A DNA stretch of 16,458 bases from an uncultured Oscillibacter sp. (lineage in GTDB: Bacteria; Bacillota_A; Clostridia; Oscillospirales; Oscillospiraceae): positions 1 to 16,458 of the forward strand of contig CATOKC010000077.1 of the NCBI GenBank assembly GCA_951800675.1. The letters run 5' to 3'. Made by a program: the position numbers and the translations under genes. The notes beneath the pieces were generated by a model, which was not told the origin of the DNA, did not search any database, and was given only the letters and a program-made list of their open reading frames with translations. Of the stretch, positions 5,142 to 12,853 are shown piece after piece (position 1 is the first letter of the stretch; every line of letters starts with the position of its first letter).

Positions 5142-7754
5142 GTGTTCGCCCAATGCCAGGCCCGGTTTCCAGAGCTGCGGATGCAGTGGATGGACGCGGA
5201 GCAGGGCAAATCCAGGGCAATGAATCTGGCGCTGTACAACAGCGAGGGAAAGTATATCATCAATCTGGATAGCGACGGTGTTCTGGAGCGGACGGCTCTT
5301 GTCAATATGGTCAATAAATTTGAGGCTCATCCGGATGTGAACTGCATGACCGGCGCGATTCTCACCAGGCCGGACAAGATTCGCGCTTACCGGGGCCTGT
5401 TCTCCCGTCTGCTGCGGAATCTGGAATTCCTGGAATATGCCCAGGCCTTTTTGGCAGGGCGGAGCTATGCCTCGGAGCTGAACGCGGTGTACACGCTTTC
5501 TGGCGCGTTTTCCGCCTTTCGAAAATCCTCTCTGCTGAAGTCCCGCATGTACAATACCGACACTGTGTGCGAGGACACACACATTACGTTTCAAATGCGG
5601 GAGCTTCAAAACGAGCGGGTGGAGATTTGCGAGAACGCCATCTTTTTTGTTGACCCCATCGAAAGCGTCAATAAGCTCTATACCCAGCGGCAGCGGTGGC
5701 AACGGGGAAGCCTGGAGGTTGCCCGGATGTTCGCAAGCAGGAACTTCCGCTTGGGCCGGGTCTTGAAGGACGTCAACGTCAAAACGCTGCTGTATGACCA
5801 TACCTTTGCCTTTCCCCGCCTGATCTGGTATCTGGCGCTGATCTGCATGATGTGCATGAACTATTCCGCCAAGGTAATTCTGTGGTCCACCGGAATGATT
5901 TTTGCGCTGTATATTGCGGTGGGTGTTTTTTATTTTATCACGGTGGCAATTTTTCTCAAGATGGATGCGGAGCTGAGGCGCTTTTACCTGAAACGCTGGT
6001 GGTGCATTCCGCTGCTTCCCTTTTTCAACCTGGCCGTTTTCTTCATTCGTGTCGCCGGAATCATCAACAGTATTCAAACCGACAGTGCCTGGCGGCAGAT
6101 GGACTTGACCGAGGAACGGAACGCATTCAACACCGCGGTGAAAACGGATGCCGTCCGCCTGCTCCAGCCTCTGCGCCGGGTCCGTTGCGCAGCCAACCGA
6201 CAGCCAAACCCTGTTGGAGTGGAGAAGGAGGGCTATAGTGCGCTCTGGTATTTCAGTGTGGGGACGCTGGCGTTTTTGGGGATGGGACTGGCGCTGCTGG
6301 TCTATTGGTCCAAAAGTACCTTTCACGTGGAAATCACGGAGATTATCCACACGCTCCAGGGCCCCTTGCGGGGAACCGGAGCGGGGATGATGAATGAGGC
6401 GCTGCGGGGGCTGTTTTTACCCCTTGGGGGCTGCGTAGCGGTCTTAGTGGCTGCCGCCATGATGGACGCGGCGATTGGCCGCCGGCTGAAGAAACGGGGA
6501 AAAGGCGTGTATCAGGCGCTTCACACCTGCGCTGTTTTCGGTAGCGCACTGTTTTTGCTTGGAGGCGTGCTGTACGGGAACGGGGCCTATGGCCTTTTGG
6601 ACTATTATCAGCTATCCGGAACGAAGAGCTCTATTTATGAGGATGAATATGTGGACCCCGGACAGACTGCCATCACGGCGGAGGGCCCCACCCAAAACCT
6701 GATCTACATTTACGTGGAAAGCCTGGAAACCACATATGCTTCCCGGGAGGACGGCGGCTGGCAGGAGGACGTCAATTACATGCCGAACCTCACCCGGCTG
6801 GCCGGAGAACACTTGAACTTCGCGGATGTAGATGGCATGGGTGGTTTCCATGCCACGGTGGGCAGCACCTGGACCATGGGCGCGCTGCTGTCCACAACCG
6901 CCGGCGTTCCCTTTGCGAAAGCCTCGGTATCGGATACGGCCATTGCCCAGGCGGAGGACTTTTTGCCGGGCGTGGTCACCTTGGGCGAGCTGCTGGAGGA
7001 CAAGGGCTATGTGCAGGAGTTCATGTGCGGGTCGGACGGCGATTTCGCCGGGCGGAAGAATTATTTTCAACAACATGGGAACTATCGGTTCTTTGACATC
7101 TACACCGCCAGAGAGCGGGGCCTTGTGCCCCCGGACTACTGGACGAACTGGGGACTGGAGGACAAGGTGCTGTTTGACTTCGCCAGGGACGAGGTGTCGG
7201 CGCTGGCGGCGGAGGGGAAGCCCTTTAATTTCACTTTGCTGACGGTGGACCTGCACGCGACCGCCGGTTTTATGTGCCAGTGGTGCGGGAACGACTATGC
7301 AGTGGGAACCGCCAACGTGGTGAGCTGCAGCGACAGGCTGGTGTCGGAATTTGTGGACTGGTGCAAGACGCAGGACTTTTATGAAAACACCACCATCGTC
7401 ATCACTGGAGACCATCCCCGGATGGACGGCTTTTTGGTGGATGGCGTTCCCTACTACAGCCGAACGGTATACAACTGTTTCATTCATCCCGCAAAGGACG
7501 TTGTGCGGGACGAGAAGTCCCGGAGTTTTACCGCAATGGACATGCTGCCCACCGTTCTGAGTGCGATTGGCTTTGAAATTGAGGGAGACCGGCTTGGACT
7601 GGGAACGGACCTCTTTTCTGAGAGAGACACCCTGCTGGAGCGGCGGGGGGCGGAATGGCTGGAGAAGGAGCTTGGAAAGGCTTCGGATTACTATGTAGAG
7701 CACTTTTCGGAGGGCACCGGGGTCCAGCCAGCCTCGGAGCATAAGGACAGGTAA
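5142..7754 (+). CDS. Residual open frame: rest of GT2 plus phosphoglycerol transferase (sulfatase-fold) domain
   Basis: This is the part of the broken gene after the premature stop; GTG at 5142 is a possible but poor restart. Residues below count from it. The remaining GT2 region is 1-340. TMs lie at about 223-240, 246-271, 286-305, 367-388, 423-441 and 462-480. From about 518 the extracytoplasmic domain resembles phosphoglycerol transferase I (OpgB/MdoB) and LtaS. It has the metal-site glutamate in YVESLE (E526), a candidate nucleophile Thr in STWTMG (T576), TVDLHATAG (about 701-709) and TGDHPRMDG (D757, H758). The expected role is transfer of phosphoglycerol, or a related phosphodiester, onto a surface glycan. 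A restart here would lose the first Rossmann strands, so GT activity would be lost even if the C-terminal domain were made. Confidence 0.82.
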   Translation: MFAQCQARFPELRMQWMDAEQGKSRAMNLALYNSEGKYIINLDSDGVLERTALVNMVNKFEAHPDVNCMTGAILTRPDKIRAYRGLFSRLLRNLEFLEYAQAFLAGRSYASELNAVYTLSGAFSAFRKSSLLKSRMYNTDTVCEDTHITFQMRELQNERVEICENAIFFVDPIESVNKLYTQRQRWQRGSLEVARMFASRNFRLGRVLKDVNVKTLLYDHTFAFPRLIWYLALICMMCMNYSAKVILWSTGMIFALYIAVGVFYFITVAIFLKMDAELRRFYLKRWWCIPLLPFFNLAVFFIRVAGIINSIQTDSAWRQMDLTEERNAFNTAVKTDAVRLLQPLRRVRCAANRQPNPVGVEKEGYSALWYFSVGTLAFLGMGLALLVYWSKSTFHVEITEIIHTLQGPLRGTGAGMMNEALRGLFLPLGGCVAVLVAAAMMDAAIGRRLKKRGKGVYQALHTCAVFGSALFLLGGVLYGNGAYGLLDYYQLSGTKSSIYEDEYVDPGQTAITAEGPTQNLIYIYVESLETTYASREDGGWQEDVNYMPNLTRLAGEHLNFADVDGMGGFHATVGSTWTMGALLSTTAGVPFAKASVSDTAIAQAEDFLPGVVTLGELLEDKGYVQEFMCGSDGDFAGRKNYFQQHGNYRFFDIYTARERGLVPPDYWTNWGLEDKVLFDFARDEVSALAAEGKPFNFTLLTVDLHATAGFMCQWCGNDYAVGTANVVSCSDRLVSEFVDWCKTQDFYENTTIVITGDHPRMDGFLVDGVPYYSRTVYNCFIHPAKDVVRDEKSRSFTAMDMLPTVLSAIGFEIEGDRLGLGTDLFSERDTLLERRGAEWLEKELGKASDYYVEHFSEGTGVQPASEHKDR

Positions 7755-7781
7755 AAATAACGAAAGCGGGGTGAGCGAGCC

Positions 7782-8855
7782 ATGAAGAAGGACCGGCGGG
7801 GAAAAAAGGGGCATCCCATTGTGGGGATTACCCTCTTGTGCGCGCTGCTGATATCCATGTGCGTGGGAGCGGTGGCCTGGTTCCAGCTGGAGCGGTATGA
7901 GGCGGGACTGGTGGAGGTTTGCGCCATGCAGCAGGACAGCTATGTCCAGTTGGTGCTGGATCAGATTCGCCTGGAGGGAGATCGGAAGGGAGAAAAGGAG
8001 ATCGAAAGTATTCTCAGTGCCATGGACGCGTCCTCCAATAAATACTGGACCTTTTCCCGGGAGCAAGACATGCTGTTTGTAAAGGACGTGTTGGAGACCA
8101 ACAAATACAAGGGATTTACCACGGCGACGTACTACGTTTCAGACAGCGCCAGGAGCTTTTTGGAAAGCCTCCGCTTGGACCATGTTGGCCATGGGAATAT
8201 ACTCATTGAGGATCGGGAATATGTGGCCTCCGGCGCGGCCTTTGAATACCAGGGAGACGTGTACCGCCTGTGCCTTTTGACCAACCGAAGCGTGCTGCTG
8301 GATCATAACCTCTTCCTGGGGGCAAAGACAGAGCTCTGCGCTCTGGGGGCGGGCACTTTACTTTTATTTGTCATTGCGATTGCCCTGCTGGCGGGAAAGG
8401 TTCGCCGTCTCCAGTTGGAGGCCGACCGGCAGAATGAAGCCATGGATACCCTGAACCAAAGCCTAGACAAGATGAACAAGCTTTTTTCTGAGCGCGATCT
8501 GCATGATACCAGACAGAATCTCTGGTCAAAGGAGGCGCTGCCGTCTTTCGTTGCGAAGCTGCGGGCACGAAAGGCGTATCCGCTGTCCCTGGCGTTGCTG
8601 CGGTGCTCCGGAGAGGAGGCGGTCCGGGGTGTTTTGAAGCTGGCCAGCGTATCCCTGGACCGGACGGTGCTGCGCTTTACCCTGGATGATTATTTGCTTG
8701 GGCTTCTGTTTGTCCAGTGCGATTTGGAACAGGCGTTTGACAGCGCCATGTCTCTTCTGAATGACGATGTAAGCCTGAAGGAATTTTTGCTACTCTCCAG
8801 CGCGGCGGAGCAGCAAAAGGACTTTGCGTCCTTCGGCGCAGGGAAGGGAGAGTGA
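7782..8855 (+). CDS. Two-TM sensor-like membrane protein with GGDEF-like remnant
   Basis: A 357-residue protein. TM1 spans about 12-36, followed by an extracytoplasmic region (37-182) with a Cache-like pattern and a conserved-looking EDREYVASG stretch. TM2 spans about 184-206, then a short coiled coil (207-238). The cytoplasmic end (about 242-330) keeps the overall rhythm of a diguanylate cyclase domain, with LSLALLRC and then RFTLDDYLLGLLF where R-GGDEF-LL would lie, but the GGDEF signature is absent, so no cyclase activity is expected. It may sense an envelope signal or act as an assembly partner of the XrtG module (inference). The ATG at 7782 follows a GGGGTGA site, 27 bp after the preceding gene. 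The GGDEF relationship is judged by eye and is tentative. Confidence 0.7.
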   Translation: MKKDRRGKKGHPIVGITLLCALLISMCVGAVAWFQLERYEAGLVEVCAMQQDSYVQLVLDQIRLEGDRKGEKEIESILSAMDASSNKYWTFSREQDMLFVKDVLETNKYKGFTTATYYVSDSARSFLESLRLDHVGHGNILIEDREYVASGAAFEYQGDVYRLCLLTNRSVLLDHNLFLGAKTELCALGAGTLLLFVIAIALLAGKVRRLQLEADRQNEAMDTLNQSLDKMNKLFSERDLHDTRQNLWSKEALPSFVAKLRARKAYPLSLALLRCSGEEAVRGVLKLASVSLDRTVLRFTLDDYLLGLLFVQCDLEQAFDSAMSLLNDDVSLKEFLLLSSAAEQQKDFASFGAGKGE

Positions 8856-8859
8856 GAGC

Positions 8860-9351
8860 ATGGCGGTGAGGCTGTACCGGGAGTATCGGCTGAAATTCTA
8901 TTTAAATGCCAAGCACTATATCATCATCAATGGGCACAAAGGGGAAACCCATCCGCATACCTGGGAATTTACCCTGACGATCCGCTATGGGCGTAGCTCT
9001 TTTGTGGAGTTCAGCACCTTTGAAAAGGGAGTCTCTGGCTATATTGCTCCCTTCCAGAACCAGGTCATGAATGAGATACCGCCCTTCGATGCCATTTTGC
9101 CTACGCTCGAAAATCTGACGGATTACTTTGCCAATGAATTTCACAGGATTATCTACGAGATCGGCGGCATCCTGACGCAGGTGGAAGCCAGTGAGACACC
9201 TACCAGAAGCTACATTCTCCATATCCCGGAGGAAGAACAGGAGATGCCGTCCTCCGCCGGCGGGCCGACGCCAAAGAAAGACGCCCTAGAGGACGCCATT
9301 GACGCGGTGCTGAACACCATTTTAGGAGGAGAGGGAGGTCCTACCTCTTGA
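8860..9351 (+). CDS. 6-pyruvoyl-tetrahydropterin synthase (PTPS/QueD)-like protein of the exosortase G system
   Basis: A 163-residue cytoplasmic protein of the T-fold PTPS/QueD type. Zinc-ligand-like histidines are in place: H19 in LNAKHYI, and H31 and H33 in THPHTW. PTLENLTDYF (81-90) and EASETPT (109-115) match conserved family segments. The catalytic Cys usually found in the GHKC motif is replaced by Gly28 (NGHKG), so normal PTPS or QueD chemistry is doubtful. A related family is a recognised companion of XrtG, with an unknown role. The ATG at 8860 lies five bases after the previous stop and follows GGGAGAG; an upstream TTG extension would overlap the previous gene. The C-terminal tail after 123 is low-complexity and unlike the family core. 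Confidence 0.85.
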   Translation: MAVRLYREYRLKFYLNAKHYIIINGHKGETHPHTWEFTLTIRYGRSSFVEFSTFEKGVSGYIAPFQNQVMNEIPPFDAILPTLENLTDYFANEFHRIIYEIGGILTQVEASETPTRSYILHIPEEEQEMPSSAGGPTPKKDALEDAIDAVLNTILGGEGGPTS

Positions 9352-11786
9352 ATCGGATGAGACGGGGGAGCGTTTTGCCGCTGCTGGCCCCGGTGTGCTA
9401 TCTTACGATTTCCGTTTTTGTGGTGCTGTGGGTATGCTGGAACGGCGTATACCCCAGCGGCTCGGATACCATGTACCATGTCTACCGGGGAGATTTTGTC
9501 TACCGGTCCATTCTGGAGGGAAACTGGTGGCCGTCCTATAATCCCATGTGGTATAACGGCGTGCAGCTGCTGCGCTATTGGGCACCGCTGCCCGCTTACT
9601 TCATGGCCTTTTGCCAGGCGCTGGCGGGCGGCGATCCGCTGGACGGCTATCTGGTTTTTGTGGGCATGATCTGCTTTTTGGGCGCGCTGCCCTGGCTGTA
9701 TATCGGATTTCGGACCGAACGTCCCTGGCTGGGGGCGGCCGTGGGTGCTCTGTGGTTTTTCATGCCGAACAATCTCTGCGCCTTGTTTTTAGAGGGAAAT
9801 CTGGCCCGGTCCGTCAGCATGATTTTTCTCCCCCTGTTTTTTCATTTCTGCAATACCTACCTGGAGCGGCCCGGCCGGGCCAGGCTGTTGGGCGCGGCGG
9901 TCAGCTTTGCGCTGGTTACGCTGTGCCACCTGGGATACGGCGGTATGGTGGCCCTTGGAGCGCTGCTTTATCTCCTGCTCCATCGGATCATCGTCCGGCG
10001 CAGGGGAGTTGTGCTGCCACTGGTTGGGGCCATGGCGGCGGGGTTTTTGATTTTGGGCGTTTGGCTGTATCCCTCTTTAGTGGGCGGCATAACCTCCTTG
10101 GACAACGCCGAGGTCATGGAGGGCTTTTTCCAAAGCCTCTGGATATCCCTGAATCCCCTGGAGCGCTATGCCAGTGACAACGGAAATTTTTATTTTGGAT
10201 TGGCGGCGTTTTTGACGGCGGCTCTGGGCGTTTTGCTGAGCCGAAGGGAGGAAATGCCTGGTTTTTGGGCAGGACTGCTCCTTTGCTTATGCACATCGTC
10301 CTCGATGTATTCGGTGCTGAAACTCCTCCCAGGCAGCCGGTATTTGTGGATGCTGCGGTTTATTTCCATCGCCCTCTGCATGATTTTGTACAGCTATCTG
10401 CACTGGAATACGCTGCGCCGGTCTCTGGCCTGCTTGCTGCTGCTGCTTTTATGCTTGGACACGGTGCCATCTCTTGGCCTGATAAGGGGCACTCAAAGTG
10501 GTGAGCTGGCAGAGGACCGGCTGAACATGGCCCAGGAGCTCACGTTGATTTCCGCCGCCCAGGAGATGACGGAACAGCGCATGGCGCTGATGGATTTGAG
10601 CAGACTTTCGGCCACTGGCGCATGGCTGGTTTCCGCCTGGAACGAGCCTGTGCCGGCAACTTTTGGCGCGGGCTGGGAGGCGGCCGCGACAGCTGGCAAT
10701 ATTGTTCAGTTAAACCGCGCCTTGGAAAACGGACAGTATTACTATCTTTTTGATCGCTGCATGGAGCTTGGAAACGACACGGTGCTGGTTCAGCGTTCCT
10801 CCATGTGGAAAGAGGAGGACGGCGTGTCCCAGTTGGATAAGGCCGCCGCCGCCGTGGGATATTGCCTGGTGGACTTCAATGAAAACTACCGCCTGTATCA
10901 CTTGGATGTCACGGGAAATTGGGGAACCGTGACGGATTATCCGGCTCTGGGCATCGGAGCGGGAGCCGCCGCCACGGCTCTGGGCTTTCCCGCCATGGAA
11001 GAGGCGGAGTCCACGAATCTCAACGATTATACCTTTGAAGAGCTGTCCCGCTATTCCCTGATCCTGCTTTCCGACTTTACCTATGACGACCGGCAGACTG
11101 CAGAGTCCCTGGTCCTGCGGCTGAGTGAAGCGGGAGTCCGGGTGGTCATTGCCGCGGACGGCATTCCCGAGGATCGAAAGACCCATAATCAGAGCTTTCT
11201 GGGCGTGGTCTGCAATGCCATTTCCTTTTCCAACGGATATCCGGAGATGGATACCATCGACGGCTTGTTGAATACGGACCTGTTTCCGCCGGGGCATACG
11301 GACTGGGACTGCGTATACCTGGAGGGGCTGGACCAGCGCTGGGGGACCGTTTTGGACGACGGACTGGAGCTGGATTTTTACGGTACGGTAAAAAATGACA
11401 ACCTTGTCTTTATCGCGCTGAATCTTACCTACTTTTTCAGTCTGACAAAAGATCCCACTGTGGAACGGCTGCTCAGCCACGCGATGGCCCTGCCAGCCGA
11501 TCAGCTGCCTGTGCGGGAGATTGTTCCCCTGGAGGTGGAGATTTCGAACCAGCAGATTACTGTGACCTCTCCCCGGGGGGAGGTTAATACGACCCTGGCC
11601 TTTCATGAGAATTTTGAAAGCAGTCAAGCCATATCCTCCCGCAATCACCTGACGGTTGTAGAAGAGGGCGTAACGTCTATTACGCTGCGGTATCCATGCT
11701 TGAAAGAGGGACTGGCGGTCAGTGCGGCTGGGGTAATTCTGCTGCTTCTCCTGCTGCGGAAAAAGGGAGATGAGACGTGCTCATGA
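9348..11786 (+). CDS. Large PTPS-related integral membrane protein (GT-C-like) of the exosortase G system
   Basis: An 812-residue polytopic protein. TM1 (about 9-31) is followed by SGSDTMYHVYRGDF (37-50) and WWPSYNPMWYNG (60-71). This exposed Asp-containing loop after the first TM resembles GT-C membrane glycosyltransferases. Multiple TMs follow to about 385, then a large extracytoplasmic region (about 390-765), and a final TM (about 783-800) with a RKKG basic end. The N-terminal half fits the family named in databases as a 6-pyruvoyl-tetrahydropterin synthase-related membrane domain. It may transfer sugars from a polyprenyl carrier (inference). The TTG start at 9348 overlaps the previous TGA by 4 bp and has GGGAGG nine bases upstream; ATG at 9357 is the alternative. 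Confidence 0.8.
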   Translation: MNRMRRGSVLPLLAPVCYLTISVFVVLWVCWNGVYPSGSDTMYHVYRGDFVYRSILEGNWWPSYNPMWYNGVQLLRYWAPLPAYFMAFCQALAGGDPLDGYLVFVGMICFLGALPWLYIGFRTERPWLGAAVGALWFFMPNNLCALFLEGNLARSVSMIFLPLFFHFCNTYLERPGRARLLGAAVSFALVTLCHLGYGGMVALGALLYLLLHRIIVRRRGVVLPLVGAMAAGFLILGVWLYPSLVGGITSLDNAEVMEGFFQSLWISLNPLERYASDNGNFYFGLAAFLTAALGVLLSRREEMPGFWAGLLLCLCTSSSMYSVLKLLPGSRYLWMLRFISIALCMILYSYLHWNTLRRSLACLLLLLLCLDTVPSLGLIRGTQSGELAEDRLNMAQELTLISAAQEMTEQRMALMDLSRLSATGAWLVSAWNEPVPATFGAGWEAAATAGNIVQLNRALENGQYYYLFDRCMELGNDTVLVQRSSMWKEEDGVSQLDKAAAAVGYCLVDFNENYRLYHLDVTGNWGTVTDYPALGIGAGAAATALGFPAMEEAESTNLNDYTFEELSRYSLILLSDFTYDDRQTAESLVLRLSEAGVRVVIAADGIPEDRKTHNQSFLGVVCNAISFSNGYPEMDTIDGLLNTDLFPPGHTDWDCVYLEGLDQRWGTVLDDGLELDFYGTVKNDNLVFIALNLTYFFSLTKDPTVERLLSHAMALPADQLPVREIVPLEVEISNQQITVTSPRGEVNTTLAFHENFESSQAISSRNHLTVVEEGVTSITLRYPCLKEGLAVSAAGVILLLLLLRKKGDETCS

Positions 11787-12835
11787 ACGAAAGGCGAGAG
11801 CAAGCGGGACAAGCAGAAGCGCCGGCCCGGCTCGGCGTTCTGATTCCCGCCTATGAGCCGGGCCGGTGCTTCAGCGGCTTGGTGCGGCAGCTGAATGAGG
11901 CCGGTATTCCTGTTGTGGTGGTGAACGATGGCAGTTCCGCGTCCCAGGAAGCGGTCTTTCAGGGGTTGGAACCGGCGGTGGTGCTGCGCCACGAGAAAAA
12001 CTGCGGCAAGGGGCAGGCCCTAAAGACTGGAATCGCCTATATGGCGGAGCGGGGCTTTACGGGGATTGTCACAGCGGACGCAGACGGCCAGCACAGCCCG
12101 GAGGACATCCTCCGGGTGGTGGAGGCTCTGGCCGCAGGGGGCGGGCGGTTGATCTTGGGAATGCGGGACGTGTCTCAGATGCCGCCTCGGTCCAGAACCG
12201 GGAACTGTTTGACCCGAGTGCTCTTTCGACTGCTGTATGGAATCCGCTTGCGGGATACCCAGACCGGACTGCGGGGCATACCGCTGACGGAGCGGAGCCT
12301 GTCCGGTCTCCTGGAGTTGTCTGGCGAGGGTTATGAATACGAGATGGAAATGCTGGTCCATTCGGCGGCGTTGTTCCCAGCGGGCATTGAAGAGGTAGAA
12401 ATCCAGACCATTTACTCGGCGGATTCCGATGTTGCCTCCCATTTCCGCCCCTTGCGGGATGGTATGCGGATATACGCGGTTTTGTTCCGGTGCTTTCCCC
12501 GATTTTTCCTCTCCTCGCTGCTAGCGTTTTTGACAGATTACCTGTCGTTTAACCTGCTGTATTATCTGGTTCTGAGAAGGAGCGTTCCGGCAGCAGTGTT
12601 GGCGCGGGTTATTTCCGGAACGGTGAACTACAACGTGAACCGGCACTTGGTGTTTGGCGGCTCCTACCAGATGTGGGGCTATTTGAAAATACTGGTCCCG
12701 TTGCTGCTGGCCGATTGTGTGCTGATGTACCTTCTGGTGGACTGCCTGGGCCTCCCCGCCTTCTTGATGAAGCCGTTGGTGGACTGCGGATTGTACATTG
12801 TGAGCTTCGTATCGCAAAACCGGATGTCCCAATAA
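11783..12835 (+). CDS. DPM1-like family-2 glycosyltransferase fused to a GtrA-family membrane domain
   Basis: A 350-residue protein. The N-terminal GT2 domain has LIPAYEPG (20-27), VVVNDGSS (45-52), KNCGKGQALKTG (72-83) and the metal-binding DADGQH (99-104), all typical of polyprenyl-phosphate mannose/glucose synthases. From about 230 come four hydrophobic segments with RVISGTVNYNVNRHLVF (272-288), the hallmark of GtrA-like proteins that help flip polyprenyl-linked sugars. Together it should make and help export a polyprenyl-phosphate sugar for extracytoplasmic glycosylation, fitting the GT-C-like protein upstream. The ATG at 11783 overlaps the preceding TGA (ATGA); GTG at 11777 is an alternative start. 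It is the last gene of the operon and converges on the GH1 gene 18 bp away, with no clear terminator between. Confidence 0.92.
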   Translation: MNERREQAGQAEAPARLGVLIPAYEPGRCFSGLVRQLNEAGIPVVVVNDGSSASQEAVFQGLEPAVVLRHEKNCGKGQALKTGIAYMAERGFTGIVTADADGQHSPEDILRVVEALAAGGGRLILGMRDVSQMPPRSRTGNCLTRVLFRLLYGIRLRDTQTGLRGIPLTERSLSGLLELSGEGYEYEMEMLVHSAALFPAGIEEVEIQTIYSADSDVASHFRPLRDGMRIYAVLFRCFPRFFLSSLLAFLTDYLSFNLLYYLVLRRSVPAAVLARVISGTVNYNVNRHLVFGGSYQMWGYLKILVPLLLADCVLMYLLVDCLGLPAFLMKPLVDCGLYIVSFVSQNRMSQ

Positions 12836-12853
12836 ACGGGATGGGCGGTTTGT

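Larger units (their letters stand above)
4839..7754 (+). pseudogene. XrtG-associated family-2 glycosyltransferase fused to OpgB-like phosphoglycerol transferase, interrupted by in-frame TAA
   Basis: One reading frame of 971 sense and stop positions with a single internal TAA at 5058-5060 (codon 74). Before the stop are an N-terminal TM (about 8-30) and PEISLIVPVYNSAGTLFACI, the first strand of a GT2 fold. After it the same frame continues with SIYNSTYPNESIRIFLVNNQ. Further GT2 motifs are DSD (about 144-146), ED (245-246) and QRQRW (284-288), followed by C-terminal TMs. This matches the processive glycosyltransferase that accompanies XrtG. A linker and more TMs lead into an alkaline-phosphatase-superfamily phosphoglycerol transferase domain. 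The ATG at 4839 has AAGGTGGGG upstream. The single base change needed (for example CAA, GAA or AAA to TAA) suggests a recent nonsense mutation, an assembly error or readthrough. Confidence 0.85.

Noticed and set aside
5043..6350. Minus-strand open frame of 435 codons
   Set aside because: It overlaps the GT2 domain in antisense, with His/Gln-rich noise composition and no family resemblance.
6612..8066. Minus-strand open frame of 484 codons
   Set aside because: It lies antisense to the phosphoglycerol transferase domain and the start of the sensor-like gene; no protein features.
10710..11648. Minus-strand open frame of 312 codons
   Set aside because: Antisense shadow of the large membrane protein gene; no start signal or domain.
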